Assembly (NCBI RefSeq): GCF_000499385.1
Contig: NW_013654731.1
Span: forward strand, 2,501-13,390
DNA length: 10,890 nt
Origin: Eimeria necatrix
Lineage: Eukaryota; Apicomplexa; Conoidasida; Eucoccidiorida; Eimeriidae
Direction of reading: 5' to 3'
Shown piece after piece: positions 1 through 7,847 of the stretch (the first letter of the stretch is position 1; every line of letters starts with the position of its first letter). Under the pieces are notes generated by a model. The model ran no database searches. It had not been told where the DNA came from and was given only the letters and a program-made list of their open reading frames with translations. Both the position numbers and the translations under genes were made by a program.

Positions 1-198
1 CCCCCCTGTGGCAGTTCTGCTGCAGGGGGGGCCCCCCTGCCTTGGGGGCCCCTGGGACTTGCTGCTGCTGCTGCTGCTGCTGCTGCAGGGGCCCCCGGGG
101 CTTCTGCTGCTTCCGGCTCCGCTGCTGCTGCGCTGCTGGGGCCCCTTCGCCGCATAGTGAACTGCCGCAGCACCGCCTTCGTGACTTTGCTCCCCTTC

Positions 199-244
<46 letters not shown>

Positions 245-388
245 GGGTTGTGGGCGGTTCTGCGGTGGCGCTGTCTGCTGCTGCTGGTGGCGCTGCTGCA
301 TCAGTCTCCGCTGCGTCTGCGCCCTCTGCTGCTGCTGCTGCTGCTGCTGCAGCGCTTGCTGCTGCGGGCGCCTCGCCCGCCCCTGCTG

Positions 389-419
<31 letters not shown>

Positions 420-565
420 AGGCTGCGGCTCCTGCTGCTGCAGCACCAACTCAGTCTCTGCTGGCAAAAACTCATAACCCTCAAACCCGCGGCTGCAGGG
501 GCCCCCAGCCCCTGGCAGCAGCTGCGACAGCAGCGAGTAGTCGAGGGAGCCCAGCGAGCCGCGCA

Positions 566-606
<41 letters not shown>

Positions 607-893
607 GCTGCTGCTGCTGCTGGGCTGTGGGCGCCCTCCTGCGGCGCGGGAGCTGCTGCTGCATGCGCTGCAGCAGAGTGTCGGTGGCCGTGGGCCGCGC
701 TGCCCGCGGCGTGGGGGCTCCCGGGGGCCCCCGGGGGCCCCCCTACCCTTTTTGCATAGAGAACTAAGTGGGCATCTTCCATAGAAACCCGCCAGCCCTG
801 CATGCTGCAGAGGCCCCAGCGGAGGCCCAAAGCCCCGCAGGAGCCTGAGGCCACTTCTTTGGCCGAGAGGGGGGTGGAGAGGTAAGTGCCCAT
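1..893 (-). CDS. PP2C/PPM-family Ser/Thr protein phosphatase, N-terminal part (runs off left edge)
   Basis: One frame is open on the minus strand from the ATG at 893-891 to the window edge, about 297 codons with no stop. The protein starts [17 protein letters not shown]; Gly2 with Ser6 fits an N-myristoylation signal, so membrane attachment is inferred. Residues 26-42 read [17 protein letters not shown], the signature of metal-dependent PP2C phosphatases, which dephosphorylate Ser/Thr with Mn/Mg; the Glu and Asp of MEDAH belong to the metal-site region. The FDGHGG block normally follows after a few dozen residues at most, but here there is low-complexity sequence: a Gly/Pro/Ala/His stretch, Gln13 at residues 97-109, a non-repetitive patch ([19 protein letters not shown], then [19 protein letters not shown]), Ala runs, Ser14 at 218-231 and a basic patch [20 protein letters not shown]. 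The non-repetitive patch stays in the MEDAH frame, so I read it as coding. A possible donor (AGG|GTAGGG, GT at 746-745) could instead begin an intron. An in-frame stop lies upstream at 1007-1005. The family call is firm; the catalytic remainder is outside the window. Confidence 0.85.

Positions 894-896
<3 letters not shown>

Positions 897-966
<70 letters not shown>
897..966. repeat. Composite (CAG)14 then (CGG)9 tract just upstream of the PP2C start codon
   Basis: On the plus strand 14 CAG units (897-938) join directly to about nine CGG units (939-965), followed by mixed CAG/CGG. In the sense of the phosphatase gene this is (CCG)9 then (CTG)14 ending three bases before the ATG, so it should sit in the 5' leader. 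It is in frame with the ATG, giving Pro and Leu codons with no stop until 1007-1005. A non-AUG start within it would add a Pro/Leu extension, but nothing here shows that this happens. Confidence 0.85.
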
Positions 967-970
<4 letters not shown>

Positions 971-1330
971 GCGGCGGCTGCTGCGGGGTGGAGCTGCCGC
1001 ACTGTCAGCGCGCCAGGAAGGCCAGGGAGGGGAAAGGCGCTGGCAGCAGCAGCAGCATAGTTCAGTTGCTGCTGCTGCTGCTGCTGCTGCAGTTGCTGCT
1101 GCTGCTGCTGCTGCTGCTCCGGCAGGGGCTCGGCGCGGCTGCTGGGGCGCCGCGAGCGGGTGTGCAGCAGCAGCAGCTGCAGCAGCTGCAGCAGCAGCAG
1201 CAGCAGCAACGGCGACTGCGACAGCAGCAGACTGCAGAAGGCTCTGGGGCCCTCACAGAAGAGGGGCTTTCTGCGTTGGGTGCAGCAGCAGCACGGAGCC
1301 CCAGAGGGCCCCCTCTGCTGCTGAGTAAGC

Positions 1331-1370
<40 letters not shown>

Positions 1371-1512
1371 GGTGACGCGGCAGATTAGCGACACTAGCCC
1401 GCGCGTCTTTGGGGAGAAAGAAAGAGACCAACAACTGCAGCAGGACTAACTTTAGACGGCTGGCTGCTGCTGCTGCAGCGGCTGCTGCTGCTGCTGCTGC
1501 TGCTGTTGACAC
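967..1512. other. Triplet-rich region upstream of the phosphatase gene, no gene assigned
   Basis: The segment contains several CTG or CAG blocks: about 1065-1090, 1092-1118, 1164-1207, 1331-1371 and 1463-1505. They are separated by short GC-rich unique sequence. A long minus-strand frame covers 1512-481, but it overlaps the PP2C exon in a different frame and consists mostly of Ala, Ser, Gln and Leu runs, so it is best explained by the triplets. The region probably holds the 5' leader and promoter of the phosphatase gene. I see no recognisable protein motif. Confidence 0.5.
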
Positions 1513-2236
1513 GCAGCTGCTGCTGCGCCCACTTGCGCGGCCGCAGCAGCGAGCCGCAGCAGGTGTTAGGGAAACTGAGTTGGAATTTTCTTCTTTTTAA
1601 AAGTAATTTCAAATTAATTAAATTAAATTCATTTCCCGAGCCGCACCTGCGCGCGCGCAGCTGTACGTACACCCCAGCGCCCGCGCTGCCCGGCCCCCAC
1701 GCAGTCACCCCAGTTGCGACTTTTCGCGTTTTTACCTTCCGGAGCTCAAAAACAACTCCAAAAAGACCCTTTTGACGCCATTTTTAATCTTTTATTGCTT
1801 CCGGGGCTTCTCGAACCCTCGGCGCATGCAGTCTCCGCTTTTTTCCGGACTTTTTGCGCCTTTTGGGGCCCCAAAGAAGCAAAAGTGGAAAAAGCCTCTC
1901 CAGGCGCTGGAACGCCCTTGGCCGCTGAGGTGTACGTACACCTGGGGGCCCCGGGGGCCCCCCAAAGGCGGGGAGGTGAAAGAGTTTTGTTTTGAAGAAG
2001 TGGTTTGAAGAAAGTGAAAATAAAAGAATTATAAAACAATTATTTAGTTTTTTTCGGGACTTTATCCCATCTCGGGCTCAGAGTCTGCAGAGTTTGTCGC
2101 AGAAAAGGAAAAAGAAAAAAGTCCAACTTTTAAAGATTGTCTATTTCCATTTATTTCAAAAAGAGAAAAAAAAAGAAAGACACACTAAGACCTGCATGCA
2201 GCCAACGAGCCGTTCCTGCAAAAAACCAAACTCAAC
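1513..2236. other. Intergenic sequence with two GTACGTAC palindromes and A/T-rich stretches
   Basis: No coding sequence was recognised. The segment alternates moderately GC-rich DNA with A/T-rich runs (1590-1630, 2005-2190). It holds TGTACGTACA at 1662-1671 and the 16-bp perfect palindrome AGGTGTACGTACACCT at 1928-1943. An ApiAP2-type TGCATGCA motif lies at 2193-2200. Open frames here are short and show no family resemblance. Confidence 0.45.
1928..1943. promoter_or_regulatory. Perfect 16-bp palindrome AGGTGTACGTACACCT
   Basis: The two 8-bp halves are exact reverse complements. A related core, TGTACGTACA, occurs at 1662-1671, and GGTGTATGTACACC with 6-bp arms at 2296-2309. The symmetry suits a homodimeric DNA-binding protein, but a binding role is inference only. 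Confidence 0.4.
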
Positions 2237-2271
2237 AAACCCTAAACCCTAAACCCTAAACCCTAAACCCT
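2237..2271 (+). repeat. Interstitial telomere-like array, AAACCCT x5
   Basis: Five perfect tandem copies of AAACCCT, the heptamer used by coccidian telomeres. It is flanked on both sides by non-telomeric sequence, so it is interstitial. Confidence 0.95.
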
Positions 2272-2332
2272 CGGCCGTGCAGCAGGCAAAGCCGCGGTGT
2301 ATGTACACCTGGGGCTGCGAGCCTTCTCAGCT

Positions 2333-2670
2333 AGCCAAGCCAAACCCACAGCTAGCTGCAGCTAGCTGTGGCTACAGCTAGCTACAGCTAGCTGCAGCTA
2401 GCTGTGGCTGCAGCTAGCTGCAGCCAGCTGTGGCTGGAGCTAGCTGCAGCTAGCTGTGGCAGCAGCTAGCTGTAGCTAGCTGCAGCTAGCTGCTGCTAAC
2501 TGCCTAGCTAGCTAGTCAGCTATCCACGTGGCTAGCTAGCTAGCTGTGCGGCTAGCTAGCTAGCTATGGGGCTAGCTAGGAGCGCAGCTAGCCAGAAGAC
2601 TAGCCCAGCGGCTAGCCAGCTAGCTAAGCTAGCTAGCCGTGTGGCTAGCTGGGGGCGCAGCTAGCTAGCG
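2333..2670. repeat. AGCTAGCT-rich palindromic repeat block
   Basis: About 340 bp built almost entirely of GCTAGC, AGCTAGCT, GCAGCTAGCTG and CTGTGGCT words in irregular order. Most words are self-complementary, so either strand could fold locally into hairpins. The left half is dominated by AGCTAGCTGCAGCTAGCTGT-like units; the right half changes to GGCTAGCTAGCTAG units joined by short variable linkers. There is no open frame of note. Confidence 0.9.
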
Positions 2671-2689
2671 AGCGCATGCAGCTGTTTCT

Positions 2690-2860
2690 TTGTCTTTAAA
2701 TTACGAAAAGTCATTTTTTATTATTCGAAATATACTTCACAATATTCGTTTTTATATCCGAAATAATAATTTCTATTTTTTCATTCAAAATAATAATTCC
2801 TAATTATTCATTAAGTTCAAAAATCTATTTAGCTGCTTCTCTCCAATTCCACGAAACAGC
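2690..2860. other. A/T-rich segment without genes
   Basis: A sharp change to about 75-80% A+T by eye, with repeated ATTATTC and AATAATAATT words, between the AGCTAGCT block and the GGGGCCCC minisatellite. No coding or RNA feature was recognised. Confidence 0.6.
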
Positions 2861-2880
2861 CAAACCCACTTTAAGACCCG

Positions 2881-3236
2881 CTGGGGGCCCCCAGGGGGCC
2901 CCCCTAGGGCCTCTTGCGGGGCTTTCTATGGGACCCTTTATGGGGGCCCTTGTGGACTCCTATGTGGGGTCCCCTGTGGGGGCCCCTGTGGGGATATTAC
3001 TGGGGGCGCTTGTGGGCCCCTGTGGAGCCCCTATGGGGGCCCCCGTGGGGGCCCCTCTGGGGCCCCTATGGGGGCCCCCGTGGGGGCCCCTGTGGAAGCC
3101 CCCATGGGGGCCCCTGTGGGGGCCCCTGTGGGGCCCCCGTGGGGCCCCTGTGGAAGCCCCCATGGGGGCCCCTGTGGGGCCCCCATGGGGGCCCCTGTGG
3201 GGCCCCTGTGGGGCCCCCATGGGGGCCCCTGTGGGT
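2881..3236. repeat. GC-rich minisatellite of GGGGGCCCCTGTG-type units
   Basis: Roughly 350 bp of degenerate units of 12-15 bp containing GGGGCCCC or GGGGGCCCCC, joined by TGTG, TATG or CATG. Every GGGGCCCC core is its own reverse complement, so long frames rich in Gly, Pro and Trp appear on both strands. I treat those frames as by-products, not genes. Confidence 0.9.
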
Positions 3237-3324
3237 TCACCTGTGCCTGCGGGTGGGGGTCCTTGACCTCAAGGGTTCTGTGTGGGGAAGGGCCTCGGGG
3301 CCCCTCAGGGGGCCCCTCTCTCGG

Positions 3325-3444
3325 GGGGAGGGGCCCCCCGAGTCCAGTTCTTGTCTGTGGGGCCCTGGGGTTGCTGTTGAGCCAGGGGAGGGGCCCCCCG
3401 AGTCCAGTTCTTGTCTGTGGGGCCCTGGGGTTGCTGTTGAGCCA
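3325..3444. repeat. Perfect 60-bp tandem duplication
   Basis: Bases 3325-3384 are repeated exactly at 3385-3444. The unit begins GGGGAGGGGCCCCCCGAGTC and ends GTTGCTGTTGAGCCA. Exact identity suggests a recent duplication or recent homogenisation. The period is a multiple of three, so overlapping frames repeat a 20-residue block, but no other sign of coding is present. Confidence 0.95.
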
Positions 3445-3468
3445 AACCCCAGTACGCCTAAGACCTGC

Positions 3469-3471
<3 letters not shown>

Positions 3472-3504
<33 letters not shown>
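3472..3504. repeat. (CAG)11 tract
   Basis: Eleven uninterrupted CAG units followed by TGAAGAAGCAGCAG. It is intergenic in my reading and close to the start of the telomere-like cluster. Confidence 0.9.
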
Positions 3505-3505
<1 letters not shown>

Positions 3506-3604
3506 TGAAGAAGCAGCAGCGGAGGCAGCAGCAGGGGGAGGCGCAGAGGATTTGGGGCTTTTAACGCGTGCACGCGGCGGCGCATGCAAGCGCCTGCAGC
3601 AGCG

Positions 3605-3646
3605 AAACCCTAAACCCTAAACGCTAAACCCCTTATTAGGGTTTAG
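3605..3646. repeat. Short AAACCCT array ending in an inverted telomere-motif hairpin
   Basis: Two or three imperfect AAACCCT units lead into CTAAACCC (3624-3631), a 7-base loop, and GGGTTTAG (3639-3646). The arms are perfect reverse complements, so the heptamer switches orientation within a few bases. Confidence 0.85.
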
Positions 3647-3790
3647 TATTCGCAGTAGACTTCATAGCCCTTTTAGGATATTATAAACCACCAATAAGCA
3701 ACTAAAAGAGTCCAAATATGGTTTCCGTTTTAATTATATTAATTTTGTTTAAATTTAATGGGCAGATGAAGCTTTAGGGCCTTCAAAGCT
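3647..3790. other. Unique A/T-rich spacer between telomere-like arrays
   Basis: About 140 bp of A/T-rich non-repetitive DNA with no gene seen. It separates oppositely oriented telomere-like arrays. Confidence 0.5.
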
Positions 3791-3832
3791 AGGGTTTAGG
3801 GTTTAGGGTTTAGGGTTTAGGGTTTAGGGTTT
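3791..3832 (-). repeat. Interstitial telomere-like array, AGGGTTT x6 (inverted orientation)
   Basis: Six perfect units in the TTTAGGG orientation on the plus strand, opposite to the arrays at 2237 and 3942. It ends in a degenerate TTTGGGG unit. Confidence 0.95.
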
Positions 3833-3941
3833 GGGGCTGGACTCACATGGCAATGCCTCCAACTTTGTGGTAACGGAGATATCCAGCTTTTACAGAAGGG
3901 GGGGCGAAATCAGGCAGCCAAAATATGAGGGTGCCTGAGAC

Positions 3942-3990
3942 AAACCCTAAACCCTAAACCCTAAACCCTAAACCCTAAACCCTAAACCCT
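3942..3990 (+). repeat. Interstitial telomere-like array, AAACCCT x7
   Basis: Seven perfect AAACCCT units. Together with the preceding array it forms a pair of opposed telomere-like blocks about 110 bp apart. Confidence 0.95.
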
Positions 3991-4095
3991 AGGGCCTGAC
4001 GCGCGGCGTGGGCGGCTCCTAATCGCTAAACCCTCACTCTAATAATAGCCGCTGCTGCCCGGAGCCAGTGGCTGAAGGCAGTGGCCGCAGGGGTA

Positions 4096-4137
4096 AGGGT
4101 TTAGGGTTTAGGGTTTAGGGTTTAGGGTTTAGGGTTT
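4096..4137 (-). repeat. Interstitial telomere-like array, AGGGTTT x6 (inverted orientation)
   Basis: Six perfect units in the TTTAGGG orientation, about 105 bp from the AAACCCT array on each side. Orientation therefore alternates through this cluster. Confidence 0.95.
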
Positions 4138-4235
4138 ACGATCTCACCTAACAAAAACTGGCACCAAGACAGAATATAGACTGTAAGGCCGATCCAGCTG
4201 TGAACGCTGCAGCGCCCCGCACAAACGCAACCCCC

Positions 4236-4284
4236 AAACCCTAAACCCTAAACCCTAAACCCTAAACCCTAAACCCTAAACCCT
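4236..4284 (+). repeat. Interstitial telomere-like array, AAACCCT x7
   Basis: Seven perfect units followed by decayed heptamers (AAAATCC, AAATCTT and similar). Two further perfect copies lie at 4326-4339, which suggests erosion of a longer array. Confidence 0.95.
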
Positions 4285-4399
4285 AAAATCCAAATCTTAA
4301 GCCTTAAACACTAATCCCTAGCACGAAACCCTAAACCCTGCCACAGAGCCACTGGCTTTCCAGGTGGGCTCTAAGGCCTTTTAAAACACCCAAAATCCC

Positions 4400-4553
4400 A
4401 TGGGGGCCCCCAGGGGCCCCTGGGGGCCCCTGGAGGCCTTAGGGGCCCCCGTAGAGGCCCTGGGGGCCCCTGGGGTCCCTGAAGGCCCCTAGAGACCCCT
4501 AGGGGCCCCTAGGAGGCCCCTAGGGGGCCCCCCGGGGCCCTGGGGGCCCCTGA
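4400..4553. repeat. Second GGGGGCCCC-type minisatellite
   Basis: About 150 bp of units such as GGGGGCCCCTGGGGGCCCCT and AGGCCCCTAG. Composition resembles the 2881-3236 block, but AGG and TAG linkers replace TGTG. No coding role is apparent. Confidence 0.85.
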
Positions 4554-4845
4554 GAGAGCTGTTTAAATGGTATTTTGTGGATGTTGAGTTTGCGAAGTTT
4601 GTTGAATTGTTGGATTTGGAATTAAAAGGGATTTGCGTTTTGTTGGACCTGTAGAAGTCCGGGAATTTGTTGGACTTGTGGAAAAGAAGAACAACAAGAA
4701 AAGCGGAGAGAGAAAAAAGAAAAGAAAAAAAGTGGAGAAGGGCGTGGACCGTTTTGGCGGTTTTGCGGCGAAGGGCGAAGGCCTTGAAGGCAATGAGCTG
4801 CGGAAAAAGTAAAAGTTTGAAATCAATTTTTTCCAAACTTTCCCT
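4554..4845. other. Unique intergenic sequence, no gene recognised
   Basis: About 290 bp of non-repetitive DNA: a T/G-rich part with repeated TTGTTGGA words (4585-4680), then an A/G-rich part (4680-4740). Short frames exist on both strands but show no motif, and one runs straight into telomere repeats. I see nothing else in it. Confidence 0.5.
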
Positions 4846-4900
4846 AAACCCTAAACCCTAAACCCTAAACCCTAAACCCTAAACCCTAAACCCTAAACCC
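4846..4900 (+). repeat. Interstitial telomere-like array, AAACCCT x7.9
   Basis: Seven full perfect units plus AAACCC. Confidence 0.95.
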
Positions 4901-4960
4901 GCGACCAACTAACTCCACCAAAAACGAACTCCTGGGCAAGCAGAATGGCCGCGAGACGCA

Positions 4961-5016
4961 AAACCCTAAACCCTAAACCCTAAACCCTAAACCCTAAACC
5001 CTAAACCCTAAACCCT
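4961..5016 (+). repeat. Interstitial telomere-like array, AAACCCT x8
   Basis: Eight perfect units, 60 bp after the previous array, ending in decayed copies. Confidence 0.95.
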
Positions 5017-5079
5017 AAGCCTTAGACCCTGGGCTTGGAGCTCGAGACCCTAGAAAGCGAGCGCTTACCTCGCGGTCGT

Positions 5080-5100
5080 AAACCCTAAACCCTAAACCCT
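5080..5100 (+). repeat. Short telomere-like array, AAACCCT x3
   Basis: Three perfect units between unique sequences. Confidence 0.9.
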
Positions 5101-5284
5101 TGTGCAACGGCTGCAGCAAAACTGCGGTTTATTTGTTTTTGTTTTTATTATTTTATTATTATTTTTATTTATTTTTATTTTTTAAATTCTATTTTGGTTC
5201 CTTACCGACTCCGTCATTGCCACGCCGAAGGCCAGAATGTTGAGGAGAGGATGGAAGTTGAAGAACTTAACTGAGACAAAAAAC
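5101..5284. other. Unique spacer with T-rich core
   Basis: T-rich sequence of TTTTTATT-like words (5128-5190) followed by about 90 bp of mixed composition leading directly into the next telomere-like array. No gene seen. Confidence 0.5.
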
Positions 5285-5354
5285 AAACCCTAAACCCTAA
5301 ACCCTAAACCCTAAACCCTAAACCCTAAACCCTAAACCCTAAACCCTAAACCCT
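5285..5354 (+). repeat. Longest interstitial telomere-like array, AAACCCT x10
   Basis: Ten perfect units, the longest in the window. A further two units lie at 5387-5400, surrounded by decayed heptamers. Confidence 0.95.
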
Positions 5355-5469
5355 AGAGAGCCGTCAAACCCTGGGCCCTTCTTCCTAAACCCTAAACCCT
5401 AACCCCTAAGCCCCCCGAAGCCCTCAGCGCTAAACCGCCGGCCCTCCGAGCGTTTGCCCTGCAACCCCT

Positions 5470-5497
5470 AAACCCTAAACCCTAAACCCTAAACCCT
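5470..5497 (+). repeat. Interstitial telomere-like array, AAACCCT x4
   Basis: Four perfect units, the last of the 2.2-5.5 kb cluster. Confidence 0.95.
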
Positions 5498-5897
<400 letters not shown>

Positions 5898-6043
5898 GCC
5901 TGTGCCTTCGTAGGGAGCGAAGAGGCGCAAAGAGCTGCTGCTGCAAAGAGGCAAAAGGGGAGAAGAACTCCAGTAGCTGCCTTTGCTTGCAGAAGTGCAG
6001 CTGCTGCGGCCAAAGAGCTTTCTGAATAGTTATTTTCCCTTTC

Positions 6044-6061
6044 TGCATGCAGCTGCATGCA
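6044..6061. promoter_or_regulatory. Paired TGCATGCA motifs
   Basis: Two copies of the palindrome TGCATGCA separated by two bases. TGCATGCA is a well-known binding word of ApiAP2 transcription factors in apicomplexans. Single copies also occur at 2193-2200 and 7766-7773. Regulatory function here is inferred from the motif alone. Confidence 0.4.
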
Positions 6062-6950
6062 AATAAGAATATTATTTGGAGAAAAAGTGGGAGATTGGGG
6101 GCAGTTGATGTACAAACAAGTACAGGAGCTCCAGTTTCAGGTGTCTGGACACCGCGCTGTACAGGAAATAGCGCGGAGGCAGCAAAGGGAGAAGTTCCGT
6201 TTCGCGTTTTATTTTGCAAAAAGGAATTTAAAGGTATTTGGAGTAAAAAAGAAAAGACAAAAGGACAAAAAAAAGGAAAATAGAATTGAAAAGGCTGTCG
6301 CAGTCTTGCGCTGAGTCACTTGCAGCAAATTGCAAAACGGGAAACTCACGGGAAGGCGCGCATGCAGCAGCAGCCCGGCTGCTGCAAAACTCAAAATTTG
6401 AATATTAATTTCAAATTAAATTCTTTAATTTCGGTTTTTCCATTAATTGAACAAAAACACCCGGCTTTTGTAGGGGGGAAAGCTGGGCAAACAACCCTGG
6501 GCTCCTGCTGCTCGCAGCCGCCTTCCGCCTTCCCTCCGGCCTTTTTGTGCAAGAAAAAGAAAATATAAAAGTGATGCATTGAAAATAAAAAAGAAGAAGC
6601 TGCTGTTTCACCAGGTGTACAGACACCCGGCAGCAGCTGCGGTCCGCTGCGCTGCAAACTCCCGAACAGATCACTGAAAGTGGAAAGCTGTCCGATCTTC
6701 AGACTTAAAGCGCCAAAACTTGAATTAATTCGCTTTTTTCTTCAATCATTTATTATTATTTAAATAATTGAATCAATTTGATCCGCCAATTTGCCCTCAA
6801 AACCCGAAATTTCCCGCAATTCAACTTTTGAGTCCCACCATCGAGTTTCTGCTGCCGCTGCTGCAGCTTTCGATCTGCTGCTGCTGCAGCGGCTCTTTCC
6901 AGGCCTTTTATCTCCAACTGCAAATTTGTTTCTTTTTTATTTTTATTTCC

Positions 6951-6952
6951 AG
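6951..6952 (+). other. Possible 3' splice site in the 5' leader of the right-hand gene
   Basis: A strong pyrimidine tract ending TTTTTATTTTTATTTCCAG precedes AATACCAACAAG. The sequence that follows up to the start at 7101 is CAG-rich and has no better initiator, so this could end a leader intron. Support is the motif only. Confidence 0.35.
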
Positions 6953-7100
6953 AATACCAACAAGACACAGCGGATTTGGTCCCCGCAGCAGCAGCAGCAA
7001 GCAGCAAAGATGCCCTGCAGCTGCAGCAAGCTGCTGCTGCCTGCTGCAGCAAGCAGCAACTCACCATGAGCTGCTGTCTTCTGCTGCTCGCAGCCAAAAA

Positions 7101-7367
7101 ATGTTTTCAGCAGCCTCGAGGGGCCCTCTGGGGGCTTCCTCGCGGGCGCGAGCAGCAGCCTGCAGCGCAGCAGCAGCAGCACCAGGAGCGCCCCCTGCAG
7201 CAGCAGCAGCAGCAGCAGCAGCACGTCCTGCAGCAGCAGCAACAGCAGCAGCCACGCAGGTTGCAGCGCTCCCCGTGGGGCCCCGCTTCCCCTTCTTTGC
7301 TGCAGAGGGGCCTTGGAGGGGGCCCCCAAGAGGGGGGCCCCCCGGGAAGGGGGGCCCCCCTGTGGCT
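7101..7367 (+). other. Exon 1 of the RAP-type gene: presequence and Ala/Gly/Pro-rich region
   Basis: The frame runs from ATG at 7101 to GCT before the donor GTAAGC (GT at 7368-7369), giving 89 residues in phase 0. The N-terminus has five Arg and no Asp or Glu in its first 40 residues. The rest is Ala runs from CAG triplets, a unique patch (TQVAALPVGPRFPFFAAEG) and Gly/Pro from GGGGCCCC repeats. The frame is open further upstream, but no better ATG is seen. Confidence 0.6.
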
Positions 7368-7786
7368 GTAAGCCCTGCTGCTGCCAAGTGCTGCAGCACT
7401 CATTCCCATCTGCTGCGCTGCTGCAGCACGCATTCACATTTGCTGCGCTGCTGCAGCACTTATTCAAATTTGCTGCACTCAGCAGCAAACTTGAAGCAAA
7501 TGCAGCAGCAAAACAAACAAAGACCCAAAAAGGCAAATCGGGGGGCCCCTGTGGGGCCCCACCTGGTCTACAGGGCCCAGGCAAGTCTTCAGAACCTCCA
7601 CTCTAAGGGGGGCCCCCAGAATTTAGGGTTTAGGGTTTAGGGTTTAGGGTTTAGGGTTTAGGGTTTGGGGTTTAGGGGAGCTAAACGCCGGAGGTGTTTA
7701 GGGGAGGGAAAATTCAGTTTCTTCTTTTTCTGCAAATTTCCCTTTAATTGTTTTTACTTTTTCATTGCATGCATTGGCTGAGCGAT

Positions 7787-7847
<61 letters not shown>

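Larger units (their letters stand above)
5898..6952. other. Intergenic region with palindromic motifs, no gene recognised
   Basis: About 1 kb upstream of the right-hand gene. It contains two TGCATGCA motifs (6044-6051, 6054-6061), the inverted repeat GGTGTCTGGACACC (6140-6153), the related GGTGTACAGACACC (6614-6627) and A/T-rich patches around 6390-6450 and 6720-6780. Open frames on both strands are short and unlike known families. It probably includes the promoter of the downstream gene. Confidence 0.45.

Noticed and set aside
42..784. Plus-strand frames of poly-Cys, poly-Ala and poly-Leu at the left end
   Set aside because: They are antisense shadows of the PP2C exon, which carries a recognisable signature on the minus strand.
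881..888. Plus-strand donor-like AG|GTAAGTG
   Set aside because: It lies antisense to the first codons of the PP2C gene, and there is no plus-strand coding sequence beside it; probably chance.
481..1512. 343-residue minus-strand frame of Ala, Ser, Gln and Leu runs
   Set aside because: It overlaps the clear PP2C exon in another frame, and its length comes from triplet tracts, which leave all frames open. It has no family motif.
2914..3564. 216-residue plus-strand frame (WGPLWGPP repeats) and its antisense counterpart
   Set aside because: GGGGCCCC units are self-complementary and give long open frames on both strands. There are no unique domain, splice sites or start context to support a gene.
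4489..4861. Frames of 60-115 residues on both strands around 4.5-4.9 kb
   Set aside because: They lack motifs and run into telomere-like or GC minisatellite sequence; composition looks non-coding.
2237..5497. The window being a true chromosome end
   Set aside because: Arrays are short, change orientation and are embedded in unique DNA with genes on both sides, so they are interstitial.
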